A stretch of 6,134 bases of DNA from Clostridiales bacterium UBA2658 (GCA_002359425.1 DEMY01000040.1:32875-39008), one strand, 5' to 3'. Counted from the first letter of the stretch, positions 1 to 5,800 are shown. The notes: generated by a model not told the origin, from the sequence alone. Translations and numbers: made by a program.

Positions 1-336
1 ACCGGCAAGGATGTTGGCAAGAGACACCCGACGATTGGGAATAATGTGCTTATCGGGTCGGGCGCGAAGGTTTTGGGGCCATTTATGGTCGGGGACAACA
101 GCCGGATCGCGGCAAACGCCGTTGTTTTAAAGGAAATTCCGCCAAACTGCACTGCTGTCGGCGTACCGGCGAGGGTCGTCAAGGTGGATGGAAAGCGGGT
201 CGAAAACTACGCCTCTGAGGTCGATCAGATACACGTGACAGACCCTGTGGCGCAGGAGCTTTTGGCGCTGCATATGCAGATTGACGAGATGCTCGAATGG
301 ATCGGAAACGGCGAACACACGCATAGACACGACTAA
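1..336 (+). CDS. cysE: Serine O-acetyltransferase, C-terminal part (5' end outside window)
   Basis: The enzyme transfers acetyl from acetyl-CoA to L-serine, giving O-acetylserine, the committed precursor of cysteine in the cytoplasm. Only the last 111 residues are present; the frame is open from base 1. They begin in the left-handed beta-helix with the family motif GKRHP at visible residues 6-10, whose Arg and His line the active site in characterised family members. Hexapeptide-repeat turns follow (TIGNNVLIGSGAKVLG, then VGDNSRIAANAVVL), then the closing PPNCTAVGVPARVV segment. The final 45 or so residues form the usual C-terminal tail with a DPVAQELLALHMQID helix, ending in a His-rich EHTHRHD. 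The tail in this enzyme class is linked to cysteine feedback inhibition and to contact with O-acetylserine sulfhydrylase; that is family knowledge, not visible here. cysS starts 22 bases downstream, so the two are very probably cotranscribed. The family call is secure. Confidence 0.96.
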   Translation, partial: TGKDVGKRHPTIGNNVLIGSGAKVLGPFMVGDNSRIAANAVVLKEIPPNCTAVGVPARVVKVDGKRVENYASEVDQIHVTDPVAQELLALHMQIDEMLEWIGNGEHTHRHD

Positions 337-344
337 TGATTTTC

Positions 345-350
345 GGAGGA
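345..350 (+). promoter_or_regulatory. Ribosome binding site of cysS
   Basis: GGAGGA lies 8 bases before the ATG at 359. It decides the start of cysS against the upstream in-frame ATG at 281, which lies inside cysE. Confidence 0.85.
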
Positions 351-358
351 ACTTACAA

Positions 359-1762
359 ATGAAGCTTTTCAATACGATGACGATGCAGAAGGAAGAATTT
401 GTGCCGATTGAGACGGGGAAGGTGCGGATGTATGCCTGCGGGCCGACGGTTTACAACTTTATCCACGTCGGAAACGCACGGCCCATCATCATGTTCGATG
501 TGCTGCGGCGCTATCTGGAATACGCGGGTTACGACGTGACCTTTGTGCAGAATTTTACAGACATAGACGATAAGATTATCCGGCGCGCAAACGAGGAGGG
601 CATTTCTGCTTCCGACGTTGCGGAGAAATATATTGCCGAATATGAGACCGACGTCAAGGCGCTCGGCGTGCGGGAGGCAAGCGTGCATCCGCGCGCGACG
701 GAGAATATGCAGCAAATTATTGACATGGTGCAGACGCTCATCGACAAGGGCTTTGCTTACGAGGCGAACGGGGACGTGTATTATCGAACGGAGAACTTTG
801 GGGAGTACGGAGAGCTCAGCCACCAGCCGCTCGAGGATTTGCAGGCAGGAGCGCGCATCGACGTATCTGACGCAAAGGAAAACCCGATGGACTTTGCGCT
901 CTGGAAGGCGGCAAAGCCCGGAGAACCGGCGTGGGACTCGCCCTGGGGCAAGGGACGGCCCGGCTGGCACATTGAGTGCAGCGCCATGTCCGTCCGCTAT
1001 CTCGGAAAAAGCATTGACATTCACTGCGGGGGACAGGACCTCATTTTTCCGCACCACGAAAACGAGATTGCGCAGTCGGAGGCAGCAAACGGATGCAAGT
1101 TTGTGAACTACTGGGTCCACAACGGATTTATTGCAGTGGAAAACAAGAAAATGTCCAAGTCGCTCGGGAATTTTTTCACGGTGCGCGAGGCGGCGGCGGT
1201 TTACGGGTACGACGCCATTCGGATGTTCATGCTTATGAGCCATTACAGGAGTCCGCTCAATTATTCGGGTGAAATATTAAATCAGGCAAAGGCGGCGCTG
1301 GAGCGACTTTCGACGGCGCGGCAGAATCTGGACTTTTTTATGGCAAACGGAAAAGACGGAGAGATGACTTCAGAGGAAGCGGTGTTTGCCGAGGGATTTG
1401 GCGCGTACAGAGTCCGCTTCCGCGAGGTTATGGACGACGATCTGAACACTGCCGACGCAGTGGCGGTCGTGTTCGACATGGTGCGTGACATCAACACCGC
1501 CGTGAGTCCGGCATCCGATCCGACGAAGGCGCTCGCGAAAAGCTGTGCTGCGGTTTTCGACGAGCTTGCTGATGTTTTGGGTCTGCCGGTACAGAAGGCT
1601 GCTGAGGGCGGAGACGTTCGGGTCGAGGCGCTGATTGCTGAGCGTCAAGCGGCGCGCAAGGCTAAAAATTATGCCGAAGCCGACCGCATCCGCGACGAGA
1701 TTAAGGAAATGGGCTACGTGCTCGAGGATACGCCGCAGGGAGTTAAGTTTCACAAAATATAA
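359..1762 (+). CDS. cysS: Cysteinyl-tRNA synthetase
   Basis: This class I aminoacyl-tRNA synthetase charges tRNA-Cys with cysteine in the cytoplasm. The product is 467 residues, the normal family length. The HIGH-type signature is HVGN at 36-39, just after CGPTVYNFI. The KMSKS loop is complete at 264-268. The four zinc ligands that recognise the cysteine thiol are all present by family spacing: Cys27, Cys207, His232 and Glu236 (in FPHHENE). The C-terminal quarter carries the helical DALR-like anticodon region and the usual final element (RKAKNYAEADRIRDEI). The ATG at 359 is chosen because GGAGGA at 345-350 sits 8 bases upstream and the protein then starts with the typical MKLFNT. An in-frame ATG at 281 would overlap cysE and add 26 unrelated residues. 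It follows cysE at 22 bases, and no terminator is seen after it. Confidence 0.98.
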   Translation: MKLFNTMTMQKEEFVPIETGKVRMYACGPTVYNFIHVGNARPIIMFDVLRRYLEYAGYDVTFVQNFTDIDDKIIRRANEEGISASDVAEKYIAEYETDVKALGVREASVHPRATENMQQIIDMVQTLIDKGFAYEANGDVYYRTENFGEYGELSHQPLEDLQAGARIDVSDAKENPMDFALWKAAKPGEPAWDSPWGKGRPGWHIECSAMSVRYLGKSIDIHCGGQDLIFPHHENEIAQSEAANGCKFVNYWVHNGFIAVENKKMSKSLGNFFTVREAAAVYGYDAIRMFMLMSHYRSPLNYSGEILNQAKAALERLSTARQNLDFFMANGKDGEMTSEEAVFAEGFGAYRVRFREVMDDDLNTADAVAVVFDMVRDINTAVSPASDPTKALAKSCAAVFDELADVLGLPVQKAAEGGDVRVEALIAERQAARKAKNYAEADRIRDEIKEMGYVLEDTPQGVKFHKI

Positions 1763-1796
1763 AGGAATCTTTACAAAGTATTGGGTAAATTGGGCC

Positions 1797-1825
1797 TTGC
1801 AAGAGAGGGGTAAACGGGCGATAAT
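1797..1825 (+). promoter_or_regulatory. Candidate sigma-A promoter of the ComFB-like gene (distal)
   Basis: TTGCAA at 1797-1802 and GATAAT at 1820-1825 are separated by 17 bases. The predicted start near 1832 would leave an 86-base leader. It lies in the gap after cysS, so the ComFB-like gene could be expressed independently of cysE-cysS. Confidence 0.5.
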
Positions 1826-1859
1826 CTATGCATAAGTGCAGCAGACGAATGAAAAAGGA

Positions 1860-1868
1860 TGGTATGAT
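1860..1868 (+). promoter_or_regulatory. Candidate extended -10 promoter of the ComFB-like gene (proximal)
   Basis: TGG followed by TATGAT (1863-1868) makes an extended -10 element. No good -35 hexamer stands 16-18 bases upstream. A start near 1875 would leave about 43 bases of leader, nearly all of it the G/C-rich hairpin described next. Weaker than the distal candidate. Confidence 0.3.
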
Positions 1869-1878
1869 AAAAAGGTGC

Positions 1879-1910
1879 CCCGGCTGGAAGAGAGCGGCGG
1901 GGGCCGGGAG
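1879..1910 (+). promoter_or_regulatory. Leader hairpin overlapping the ribosome binding site of the ComFB-like gene
   Basis: CCCGGC (1879-1884) is perfectly complementary to GCCGGG (1903-1908) across an 18-base purine-rich loop. The 3' arm contains most of the Shine-Dalgarno GGGAG (1906-1910), which stands 7 bases before the ATG at 1918. Folding would therefore mask the ribosome binding site. The stem is seen in the sequence; a regulatory role is inference. Confidence 0.4.
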
Positions 1911-1917
1911 ATAAAAA

Positions 1918-2229
1918 ATGCTGGTCGATGAACTGACAAAGGGTGATCAGGACGAAAGGGTTCTGTTCAATGTTATGGAGGAAATGGTGAGGCGGTCTGT
2001 CGATGAGACGATTGGCACACTGGATATGTGCGACTGCGAGATTTGCAGGTTGAATGCCTGTGCGATTGCATTGAATACCTTGCCGCCGCACTACGTCACC
2101 TCTAAAAGAGGAAATCTGTTGGCGCAGGTCTCAGGCGAGATGCTCAACTACAAGACGCAGGTGCTGGTCGAGACGACAAGGGCGCTGCTGAATGTGAAAG
2201 AGCACCCGTTACACGACATAAAGAACTGA
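1918..2229 (+). CDS. ComFB-family small protein (four-cysteine)
   Basis: A 103-residue protein recognised as ComFB family (late competence development protein ComFB) by its signature: an N-terminal helix with NVMEEMVRR (18-26), a cysteine cluster Cys38-x-Cys40-x2-Cys43 with Cys48, then ALNTLPPHYVTSKRG (51-65). The cysteines probably bind zinc. In Bacillus subtilis comFB sits in the comF operon but has no firm role in DNA uptake. Cyanobacterial relatives have been reported to bind cyclic di-GMP, so a second-messenger receptor is one possibility. No comFA or comFC neighbour is present; it stands behind cysE-cysS, a spot often held by Mini-ribonuclease III in Bacilli. The ATG at 1918 has GGGAG 7 bases upstream. 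The 3' end is closed by tandem terminators. The family call is good; the function is unknown. Confidence 0.88.
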   Translation: MLVDELTKGDQDERVLFNVMEEMVRRSVDETIGTLDMCDCEICRLNACAIALNTLPPHYVTSKRGNLLAQVSGEMLNYKTQVLVETTRALLNVKEHPLHDIKN

Positions 2230-2233
2230 CAAT

Positions 2234-2270
2234 AAAAAAATCTCCCGCTTTTTTAGCGGGAGATTTTTTT
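2234..2270 (+). terminator. Bidirectional intrinsic terminator after the ComFB-like gene
   Basis: A 9-base perfect stem, TCTCCCGCT (2241-2249) with AGCGGGAGA (2255-2263), has a T5 loop. Seven A precede it and seven T follow, so it can work on both strands. It ends the + strand unit and also serves the converging penicillin-binding protein gene. Confidence 0.95.
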
Positions 2271-2271
2271 A

Positions 2272-2302
2272 GGCCGCTGCAAGGAATTTGCAGCGGCCTT
2301 TT
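2272..2302 (+). terminator. Second tandem hairpin terminator
   Basis: GGCCGCTGC (2272-2280) pairs perfectly with GCAGCGGCC (2290-2298) across a 9-base loop, followed by TTTT. On the + strand it backs up the first terminator. On the - strand it follows the stop codon of the penicillin-binding protein gene by a few bases but has no U-tract of its own there, so the first hairpin (2234-2270) would do the terminating. Confidence 0.8.
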
Positions 2303-2303
2303 G

Positions 2304-4493
2304 CTAGCGCACCTTATGGAAGGTGATACTGGGAAGATCGGGGAAATTGAACTCAATGCTGAAGTCAGCGGGACTGACGATAGGCTCGGAAGGCTCCGGT
2401 GGGGCAGATGGTTCCGCGCTGGGGGTGGCGCCACCGGAGGGCTTTGCCGATGCATTCGGCGATTCGGAGCCGGAGGGGCTGGGCGAGGGTGTCTCAATCG
2501 CCATGTCGCCAAAGACGTTGGTCGGGGCAGAGGGGGTCGGCGTTTTGAATTGCTTTACCTCTAAACCGTCATGCAGAGGCTGCATGATCTTTTTCCAGAC
2601 CTGCGCGGCAGGGTTACCGGAGACGTACATGTGAGCGGGAGTATCGTAGCCCGTCCAGACGGCGGCACAATAGTACGGGGTGAAGCCGACGAACCAACGG
2701 TCCGTGTTGTCCGAGGTGGTACCGGTCTTACCGGCGTGTGCCATCGCGCCGAAATAGGATTCGTAGCCGGTGCCGTAGGTCGCGGCGGCTTGCATCATGG
2801 CGTCCATCGTCCAGGCGGTGTTCTGCTTAAAGGCTACGTCGGTCTGCGCGGGATTATCGAGAAGAACTTTGCCCTTGGCGTCGAGGACCTTTGTATAGGT
2901 GCGGGAATAGGTAAACACGCCGTCGTTTGCCAGAGCGTCGAAGGCTTGCGCCATTTCGCGGACCGTTACGCCTTTCGTGAACTGGCCGAGCGACAGAGGC
3001 GCATAGTCGCAGTCCGCCGGAATGAGGCTTGTGAAGCCAAGACGGTCTTTGAGATAATTAAAGGAAACCTGCGGCGTGAGCTTGTCGAGAATCTGGGCGG
3101 AGACCGTATTGAGCGAGCTGACGAGCGCCTGCTGGATCGTTACGGTACCCCGGTACTGGAGGTCGTCGTTTTTGGGGAACCATGTGGTGCCCTTGAGCTT
3201 GATGTTCGGACTGTCGTTGACGAGCGTCGTTGGGGAGATGAGCCCCTGATCGACGGCTGGCCCATAGGTGGAAACAGGCTTGATCGAGGAACCGGCAGGA
3301 CGCTGCGTATCCGTGGCCCGGTTGAGGATGAGGTTTGCGGTCTTTTCGCCGACGCCGCCATACAGCGCTTTTATTTCGCCCGTATAGGGATCCAGAAGGA
3401 CAACGGAGGACTGGACAGACTCGCCGTTTTTGGACTTTGCGGACGGGAAGTTTGCGGGATTCGTATAGATGCCGTCCACGATGTCCTGCGCTTTTTTATC
3501 CATGCAGGAGTAGATTTGTAGACCGCCGTTATAGATGAGGTTTTGGGCAGTTGCCTTGTTGATGCCCTTTTGCTCCATGAGGTCTTTTGTCACGTCCGCG
3601 ATGACGGCTTCGGTGTAGTAGGAGTAAATGGTTAGCGGTTTCGTTTCGTTTTCGGCGCTCTTGAAGGTGAGATCCTCGGCAACGGCGTCATTATATTCCT
3701 GCTGGGTGATGTAGCCCTGCTTATACATCTGCTGAAGAACCAGCTCGCGGCGCTGCTTGTTGTTGTTGCGGCTGATATAGGGATCGTATTTGGAGGGATT
3801 ATTCGTGATGGCAATGATGCTTGCGCACTCGGCAAGGTCGAGGTCCATCGCGTCCTTGCCGAAGTAGGTTTTTGCAGCGGTGCCGATGCCATTACAGCCC
3901 TCGCCCAGATAGATGACGTTTAAGTACCATGCCATGATTTTATCCTTGTCATACATCTTTTCGAGCTTGAGGGCACGGAAAATCTCCAAAATCTTTCGCT
4001 GGACGGTGATGTCGTCCTGCTTTGTCAGATTTTTGATGAGCTGCTGGGTGATCGTAGAACCGCCGAAGTCATTTTTCATGCTGAGGAACATATTGGCAAA
4101 GGCGGCGGTGGTACGGTACCAGTCCACGCCATGGTGCGTATAGAAACGCTGGTCCTCAATGGCAACAGCGGCGTGCTCCATATTCTTTGGAATGTTTTCA
4201 TAATCGACCCAGACGCGGTTTTCCGTTCCGTGAAGGGCGGCGAGGGTCTGCGATGCGCCGTTTTCATCGGTGTAGTAGATCGTGCTGGCAAAGTTCAACG
4301 ACATCTCTTCCAGGGAGACGTCGAGATCCTGCGAAAGATTGGTCTTCACATAATAAGCAAAAATACAGGTGAAGAGAAGCCCTGTTGTCAGGAGGATGAG
4401 CAGGAGCGTCCCGATGACTTTCAGGATGGTTCGCAGGACGCTTGAGACGGTGCCAACCGTCTTGACGGCTGCGTTGGGTTCGTGTTTATCCAT
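2304..4493 (-). CDS. Class A penicillin-binding protein (PBP1A type), bifunctional peptidoglycan synthase
   Basis: This membrane enzyme polymerises lipid II glycan strands and crosslinks the stem peptides outside the membrane. The product is 729 residues. It has a short cytoplasmic N-terminus and one membrane anchor at about 22-49. The family 51 glycosyltransferase domain spans about 85-275, with catalytic Glu113 in AIEDQRFYTHHG, the GGSTITQQLIKN motif at 144-155 and the second acidic residue Glu170 in KILEIFRALKLEK. The transpeptidase domain spans about 360-640: Ser402 in SSIK (402-405), SLN at 460-462 and KTGT at 589-592. All catalytic motifs are intact. A Pro/Ser-rich tail (about 650-705), probably disordered, ends in a short hydrophobic-acidic stretch. 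The start has GGAGG (4500-4504) 6 bases before the ATG. The gene converges on the ComFB-like gene and diverges from the BofC-like gene. Confidence 0.97.
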   Translation of the reverse strand: MDKHEPNAAVKTVGTVSSVLRTILKVIGTLLLILLTTGLLFTCIFAYYVKTNLSQDLDVSLEEMSLNFASTIYYTDENGASQTLAALHGTENRVWVDYENIPKNMEHAAVAIEDQRFYTHHGVDWYRTTAAFANMFLSMKNDFGGSTITQQLIKNLTKQDDITVQRKILEIFRALKLEKMYDKDKIMAWYLNVIYLGEGCNGIGTAAKTYFGKDAMDLDLAECASIIAITNNPSKYDPYISRNNNKQRRELVLQQMYKQGYITQQEYNDAVAEDLTFKSAENETKPLTIYSYYTEAVIADVTKDLMEQKGINKATAQNLIYNGGLQIYSCMDKKAQDIVDGIYTNPANFPSAKSKNGESVQSSVVLLDPYTGEIKALYGGVGEKTANLILNRATDTQRPAGSSIKPVSTYGPAVDQGLISPTTLVNDSPNIKLKGTTWFPKNDDLQYRGTVTIQQALVSSLNTVSAQILDKLTPQVSFNYLKDRLGFTSLIPADCDYAPLSLGQFTKGVTVREMAQAFDALANDGVFTYSRTYTKVLDAKGKVLLDNPAQTDVAFKQNTAWTMDAMMQAAATYGTGYESYFGAMAHAGKTGTTSDNTDRWFVGFTPYYCAAVWTGYDTPAHMYVSGNPAAQVWKKIMQPLHDGLEVKQFKTPTPSAPTNVFGDMAIETPSPSPSGSESPNASAKPSGGATPSAEPSAPPEPSEPIVSPADFSIEFNFPDLPSITFHKVR

Positions 4494-4568
4494 TTGAAAC
4501 CTCCGGTCAGGTTTTGCGTATTTTTGAAGCTGTGGGGCAGTTCAAAAAAATCGATAACCGTACAAAAT

Positions 4569-4577
4569 ATTATATCA
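4569..4577 (-). promoter_or_regulatory. Extended -10 promoter of the penicillin-binding protein gene
   Basis: Read on the - strand, TGA plus TATAAT is a full extended -10 element, with a predicted start near 4562 and a leader of about 69 bases. A perfect TTGACA (4583-4588, - strand) lies only 8 bases upstream, too close to serve as its -35. Confidence 0.6.
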
Positions 4578-4608
4578 TAGGATGTCAAATAAAAAGACGA
4601 TTTATTAC

Positions 4609-4638
4609 TTGGCAGATTTGACTGATTAGCTTTATGCT
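4609..4638 (+). promoter_or_regulatory. Candidate promoter of the BofC-like gene
   Basis: TTGGCA (4609-4614) and TATGCT (4633-4638) are 18 bases apart. Other readings of this A/T-rich stretch exist (TTGACT at 4618-4623 with AATAAT at 4647-4652, but 23 bases apart). If the gene is sporulation-controlled, a different sigma factor could be used and these matches would be misleading. Confidence 0.35.
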
Positions 4639-4683
4639 TTTTGGGGAATAATCACAGAAAAATGAATACGGGAGGTATTTATT

Positions 4684-5007
4684 ATGAAAGTGCTTGCGAA
4701 AAGAGCAATACTGGGAATTTTGTGCCTGTGCGCGGCGTTTTCGGGCGGGTTTGCCGTTACGAAGTACGCTTCGGCGCAGACGGAGACGGCGGCGTGCGTT
4801 GCGCAAGCCGCAAAGGAGTGCTATGTATTGCGGGACTGCGACGGGTATGTTGCCGTCTATGACGGACTGAAGGCAAAAAAACCGACGACTGTTACGGACA
4901 TACAGGTTTCCACACTGCGGGCGCTCGACAGGCAGATGCTCGAAAACGGACTTGAGCTTGACTCCAGAGAAAAGCTCATGATGACGCTCGAGGATCTTGG
5001 ATCCTGA
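4684..5007 (+). CDS. BofC C-terminal-domain-like small secreted or membrane-anchored protein
   Basis: A 107-residue protein. A positively charged start (MKVLAKR) and a hydrophobic segment at about 8-26, ending in small residues, give an uncleaved anchor or signal peptide (possible cleavage near YASA). The domain from about 45 to the end reads ECYVLRDCDGYVAVYDG, then TDIQVSTLRALDRQMLENGL and a final EKLMMTLEDLGS. That pattern fits the BofC C-terminal domain. In B. subtilis BofC acts between the forespore membranes and restrains the SpoIVB protease that triggers sigma-K processing. Many Clostridia carry short BofC-like proteins without the N-terminal domain, and their role is not established. 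GGGAGG (4670-4675) lies 8 bases before the ATG. The gene diverges from the penicillin-binding protein gene and ends at a short terminator. The match is from memory of the family. Confidence 0.75.
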   Translation: MKVLAKRAILGILCLCAAFSGGFAVTKYASAQTETAACVAQAAKECYVLRDCDGYVAVYDGLKAKKPTTVTDIQVSTLRALDRQMLENGLELDSREKLMMTLEDLGS

Positions 5008-5013
5008 ACTTGG

Positions 5014-5036
5014 AAGGCGCGGGGCCTTGCTTTTTT
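5014..5036 (+). terminator. Short intrinsic terminator after the BofC-like gene
   Basis: AAGGC (5014-5018) pairs with GCCTT (5024-5028) around a 5-base loop, followed by GC and six T. The stem is only 5 bases, so efficiency may be modest. Its T-tract overlaps the -35 region of the next promoter. Confidence 0.55.
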
Positions 5037-5055
5037 GCGCGATATCATGTATAAT
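5027..5055 (+). promoter_or_regulatory. Sigma-A promoter of the DUF1292 gene
   Basis: TTGCTT (5027-5032) and a perfect TATAAT (5050-5055) are 17 bases apart, giving a start near 5062 and a leader of about 25 bases. The promoter is embedded in the preceding terminator. Confidence 0.75.
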
Positions 5056-5086
5056 GCAGCGCACAAAGGTTTTGGAGGCGCGGCTT

Positions 5087-5365
5087 ATGAGCGAGGAATT
5101 TGGAAACGATATTATTACAATCACGGACGACGAGGGCAACGAATATGTGCTTGAACACCTGCATACGCTGGAGTACAAGGACACGTTTTATATGGCGTTT
5201 CTGCCGACAGACATGGACGAGGACGATCCCGACTACGGCCTCATCATTTTGAAGGTCATCGAGGAGAACGGAGAGGAAATTCTCGGTTCGGTTGACGACC
5301 CTGACGAGCTTGAAGAGGTATACGAGCTTTTTGCTGCTGTTCTCTTTGACGAGGAAGAAGAATAG
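5087..5365 (+). CDS. DUF1292 family protein (YrzB-like), small acidic
   Basis: A 92-residue cytoplasmic protein, very rich in Asp and Glu and ending in DEEEE. The family pattern is clear: DIITITDDEGNEYVLEHL (8-25), then YMAFLPTD, an acidic insertion, and GLIILKVIEENGEEILGSVDDPDELEEVYELF. DUF1292 proteins are widespread in Firmicutes, often near the Holliday junction resolvase gene yrrK/ruvX. Their biochemical function is unknown. The ATG at 5087 is used because GGAGG (5074-5078) lies 8 bases upstream. The frame runs open further up, but an earlier ATG at 5054 lies in the -10 element and the one at 4997 lies in the preceding gene. It is followed directly by the promoter of the 6S-like RNA, with no terminator between them that I can see. 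Confidence 0.93.
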   Translation: MSEEFGNDIITITDDEGNEYVLEHLHTLEYKDTFYMAFLPTDMDEDDPDYGLIILKVIEENGEEILGSVDDPDELEEVYELFAAVLFDEEEE

Positions 5366-5393
5366 TTTGTTCCGATTTCGGCAGAAATTCTCT

Positions 5394-5421
5394 TTGCTTT
5401 TTGTATGGACCGGTGTATAAT
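5394..5421 (+). promoter_or_regulatory. Promoter of the 6S-like RNA
   Basis: TTGCTT (5394-5399) and a perfect TATAAT (5416-5421) are 16 bases apart. The start is predicted near A5428. The -35 hexamer and the TG-TATAAT core are the same as in the DUF1292 promoter. Confidence 0.75.
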
Positions 5422-5428
5422 AAGAATA

Positions 5429-5470
5429 CGGACGATGGGTCCGGACACAGCGGTTTAAAACCTGCTGTGT
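5429..5470 (+). promoter_or_regulatory. Two tandem hairpins in the 5' leader of the 6S-like RNA
   Basis: CGGAC (5429-5433) pairs with GTCCG (5439-5443). Immediately after, ACACAGC (5445-5451) pairs with GCTGTGT (5464-5470), and inside it GGTT (5452-5455) pairs with AACC (5459-5462), leaving one bulged T. The second hairpin uses 5461-5470, the 5' strand of the 6S closing stem, so the two folds exclude each other. Confidence 0.55.
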
Positions 5471-5658
5471 GCGTGAGGGGCTTTATAAAACCCACATCTT
5501 TTATAAGGGATGCCACATTCTCCGGCGGATCGCAGGCCTCCCGGGACGGCTTTGACCGTACCTGGACGTTGGAAGCGATGAAAGCGGAGAGAGGCGACCC
5601 ACCTGCATGTATCGTGCAGGTTTAAATAAGGTTCCCACGGCAATAGCGGGCTTGGGCC
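5452..5658 (+). ncRNA. ssrS: 6S RNA (core; primary transcript probably about 5428-5685)
   Basis: 6S RNA binds the housekeeping RNA polymerase holoenzyme by mimicking an open promoter and damps transcription in stationary phase. The fold seen here matches. The closing stem is CCTGCT (5461-5466) with AGCGGG (5645-5650), GC (5471-5472) with GC (5640-5641), GTG (5473-5475) with CAC (5636-5638), and GG with CC; outer bases GG (5452) to CC (5658) can extend it. A large central bubble follows, and its 3' side carries a hairpin, CCTGCA (5602-5607) with TGCAGG (5615-5620), after GGCGACCCA, a familiar 6S feature. The apical stem is long and bulged: TCTCCG (5519-5524) with CGGAGA (5585-5590), ATCGC with GCGAT (5575-5579), and ACGG with CCGT capping the end. 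It has its own promoter and terminator and no convincing ORF. The assignment is by structure and remembered sequence features, not by a covariance search. Confidence 0.8.
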
Positions 5659-5685
5659 GGCGTGATTTTTTCACGCCGGTCTTTT
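5657..5685 (+). terminator. Intrinsic terminator of the 6S-like RNA
   Basis: CCGGCGTGA (5657-5665) pairs perfectly with TCACGCCGG (5671-5679) around a T5 loop, followed by TCTTTT. It touches the outer end of the 6S closing stem at 5657-5658. Confidence 0.93.
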
Positions 5686-5700
5686 ACATATGAAACATAG

Positions 5701-5740
5701 AGCGCGTCGCGGCTTTTTGGAAGGCTGCGTCGCGCTTTTT
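5701..5740 (+). terminator. Second hairpin with T-tract downstream of the 6S-like RNA
   Basis: AGCGCG (5701-5706) pairs with CGCGCT (5731-5736), with one T-T mismatch; CGC (5708-5710) pairs with GCG (5727-5729), and GC (5712-5713) with GC (5724-5725). A T-run ends at 5740. It is probably a back-up terminator, as with the tandem pair at 2234-2302. No gene is visible between it and the first terminator. Confidence 0.6.
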
Positions 5741-5760
5741 CCTGCAAATTTTTACCGGAC

Positions 5761-5800
5761 ATTATTCGCGCTTATTCTACACGTTTCGAGCTTATTTTAC
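5761..5800 (+). repeat. Tandem imperfect 20-base direct repeat
   Basis: 5761-5780 and 5781-5800 agree at 15 of 20 positions. The core TCGCGCTTATTCTAC (5766-5780) recurs as TCGAGCTTATTTTAC (5786-5800), 13 of 15 identical. The 20-base period would put both copies on nearly the same face of the helix. It lies in the gene-free stretch before the last gene; its role is unknown. Confidence 0.55.

Noticed and set aside
281..358. Upstream in-frame ATG for cysS
   Set aside because: It lies inside cysE and has no ribosome binding site. The extra residues are unlike cysteinyl-tRNA synthetases, while the ATG at 359 has GGAGGA.
353..1243. A 296-codon - strand open frame across cysS
   Set aside because: It is antisense to an unmistakable cysS with intact motifs. 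Its translation is Arg/His/Val-rich, fits no family and has no ribosome binding site.
2310..2540. Repetitive-looking G/C-rich stretch as a possible repeat element
   Set aside because: It is the coding sequence for the Pro/Ser-rich C-terminal tail of the penicillin-binding protein, a common low-complexity tail.
2571..3521. A 316-codon + strand open frame inside the penicillin-binding protein gene
   Set aside because: It is the complement of the transpeptidase region. The translation is Gly/Arg/Val-rich with no recognisable domain, and the opposite strand has all catalytic motifs.
4569..4588. TTGACA plus TATAAT on the - strand as one promoter
   Set aside because: The two hexamers are only 8 bases apart, too close for a sigma-A promoter. 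The extended -10 reading is kept instead.
4997..5086. Longer N-terminus for the DUF1292 protein
   Set aside because: The extension would start inside the BofC-like gene and cross its terminator and the TATAAT of the DUF1292 promoter. The ATG at 5087 has a proper GGAGG.
4585..5184. A 199-codon - strand open frame across the BofC-like and DUF1292 genes
   Set aside because: It is antisense to two better-supported genes, covers a terminator and promoter, and has a Ser/Arg/Cys-rich composition typical of a shadow frame.
5401..5643. Small ORFs on both strands across the 6S-like RNA
   Set aside because: Neither has a ribosome binding site at its start. The stretch is explained by extensive RNA base pairing between a promoter and a terminator.
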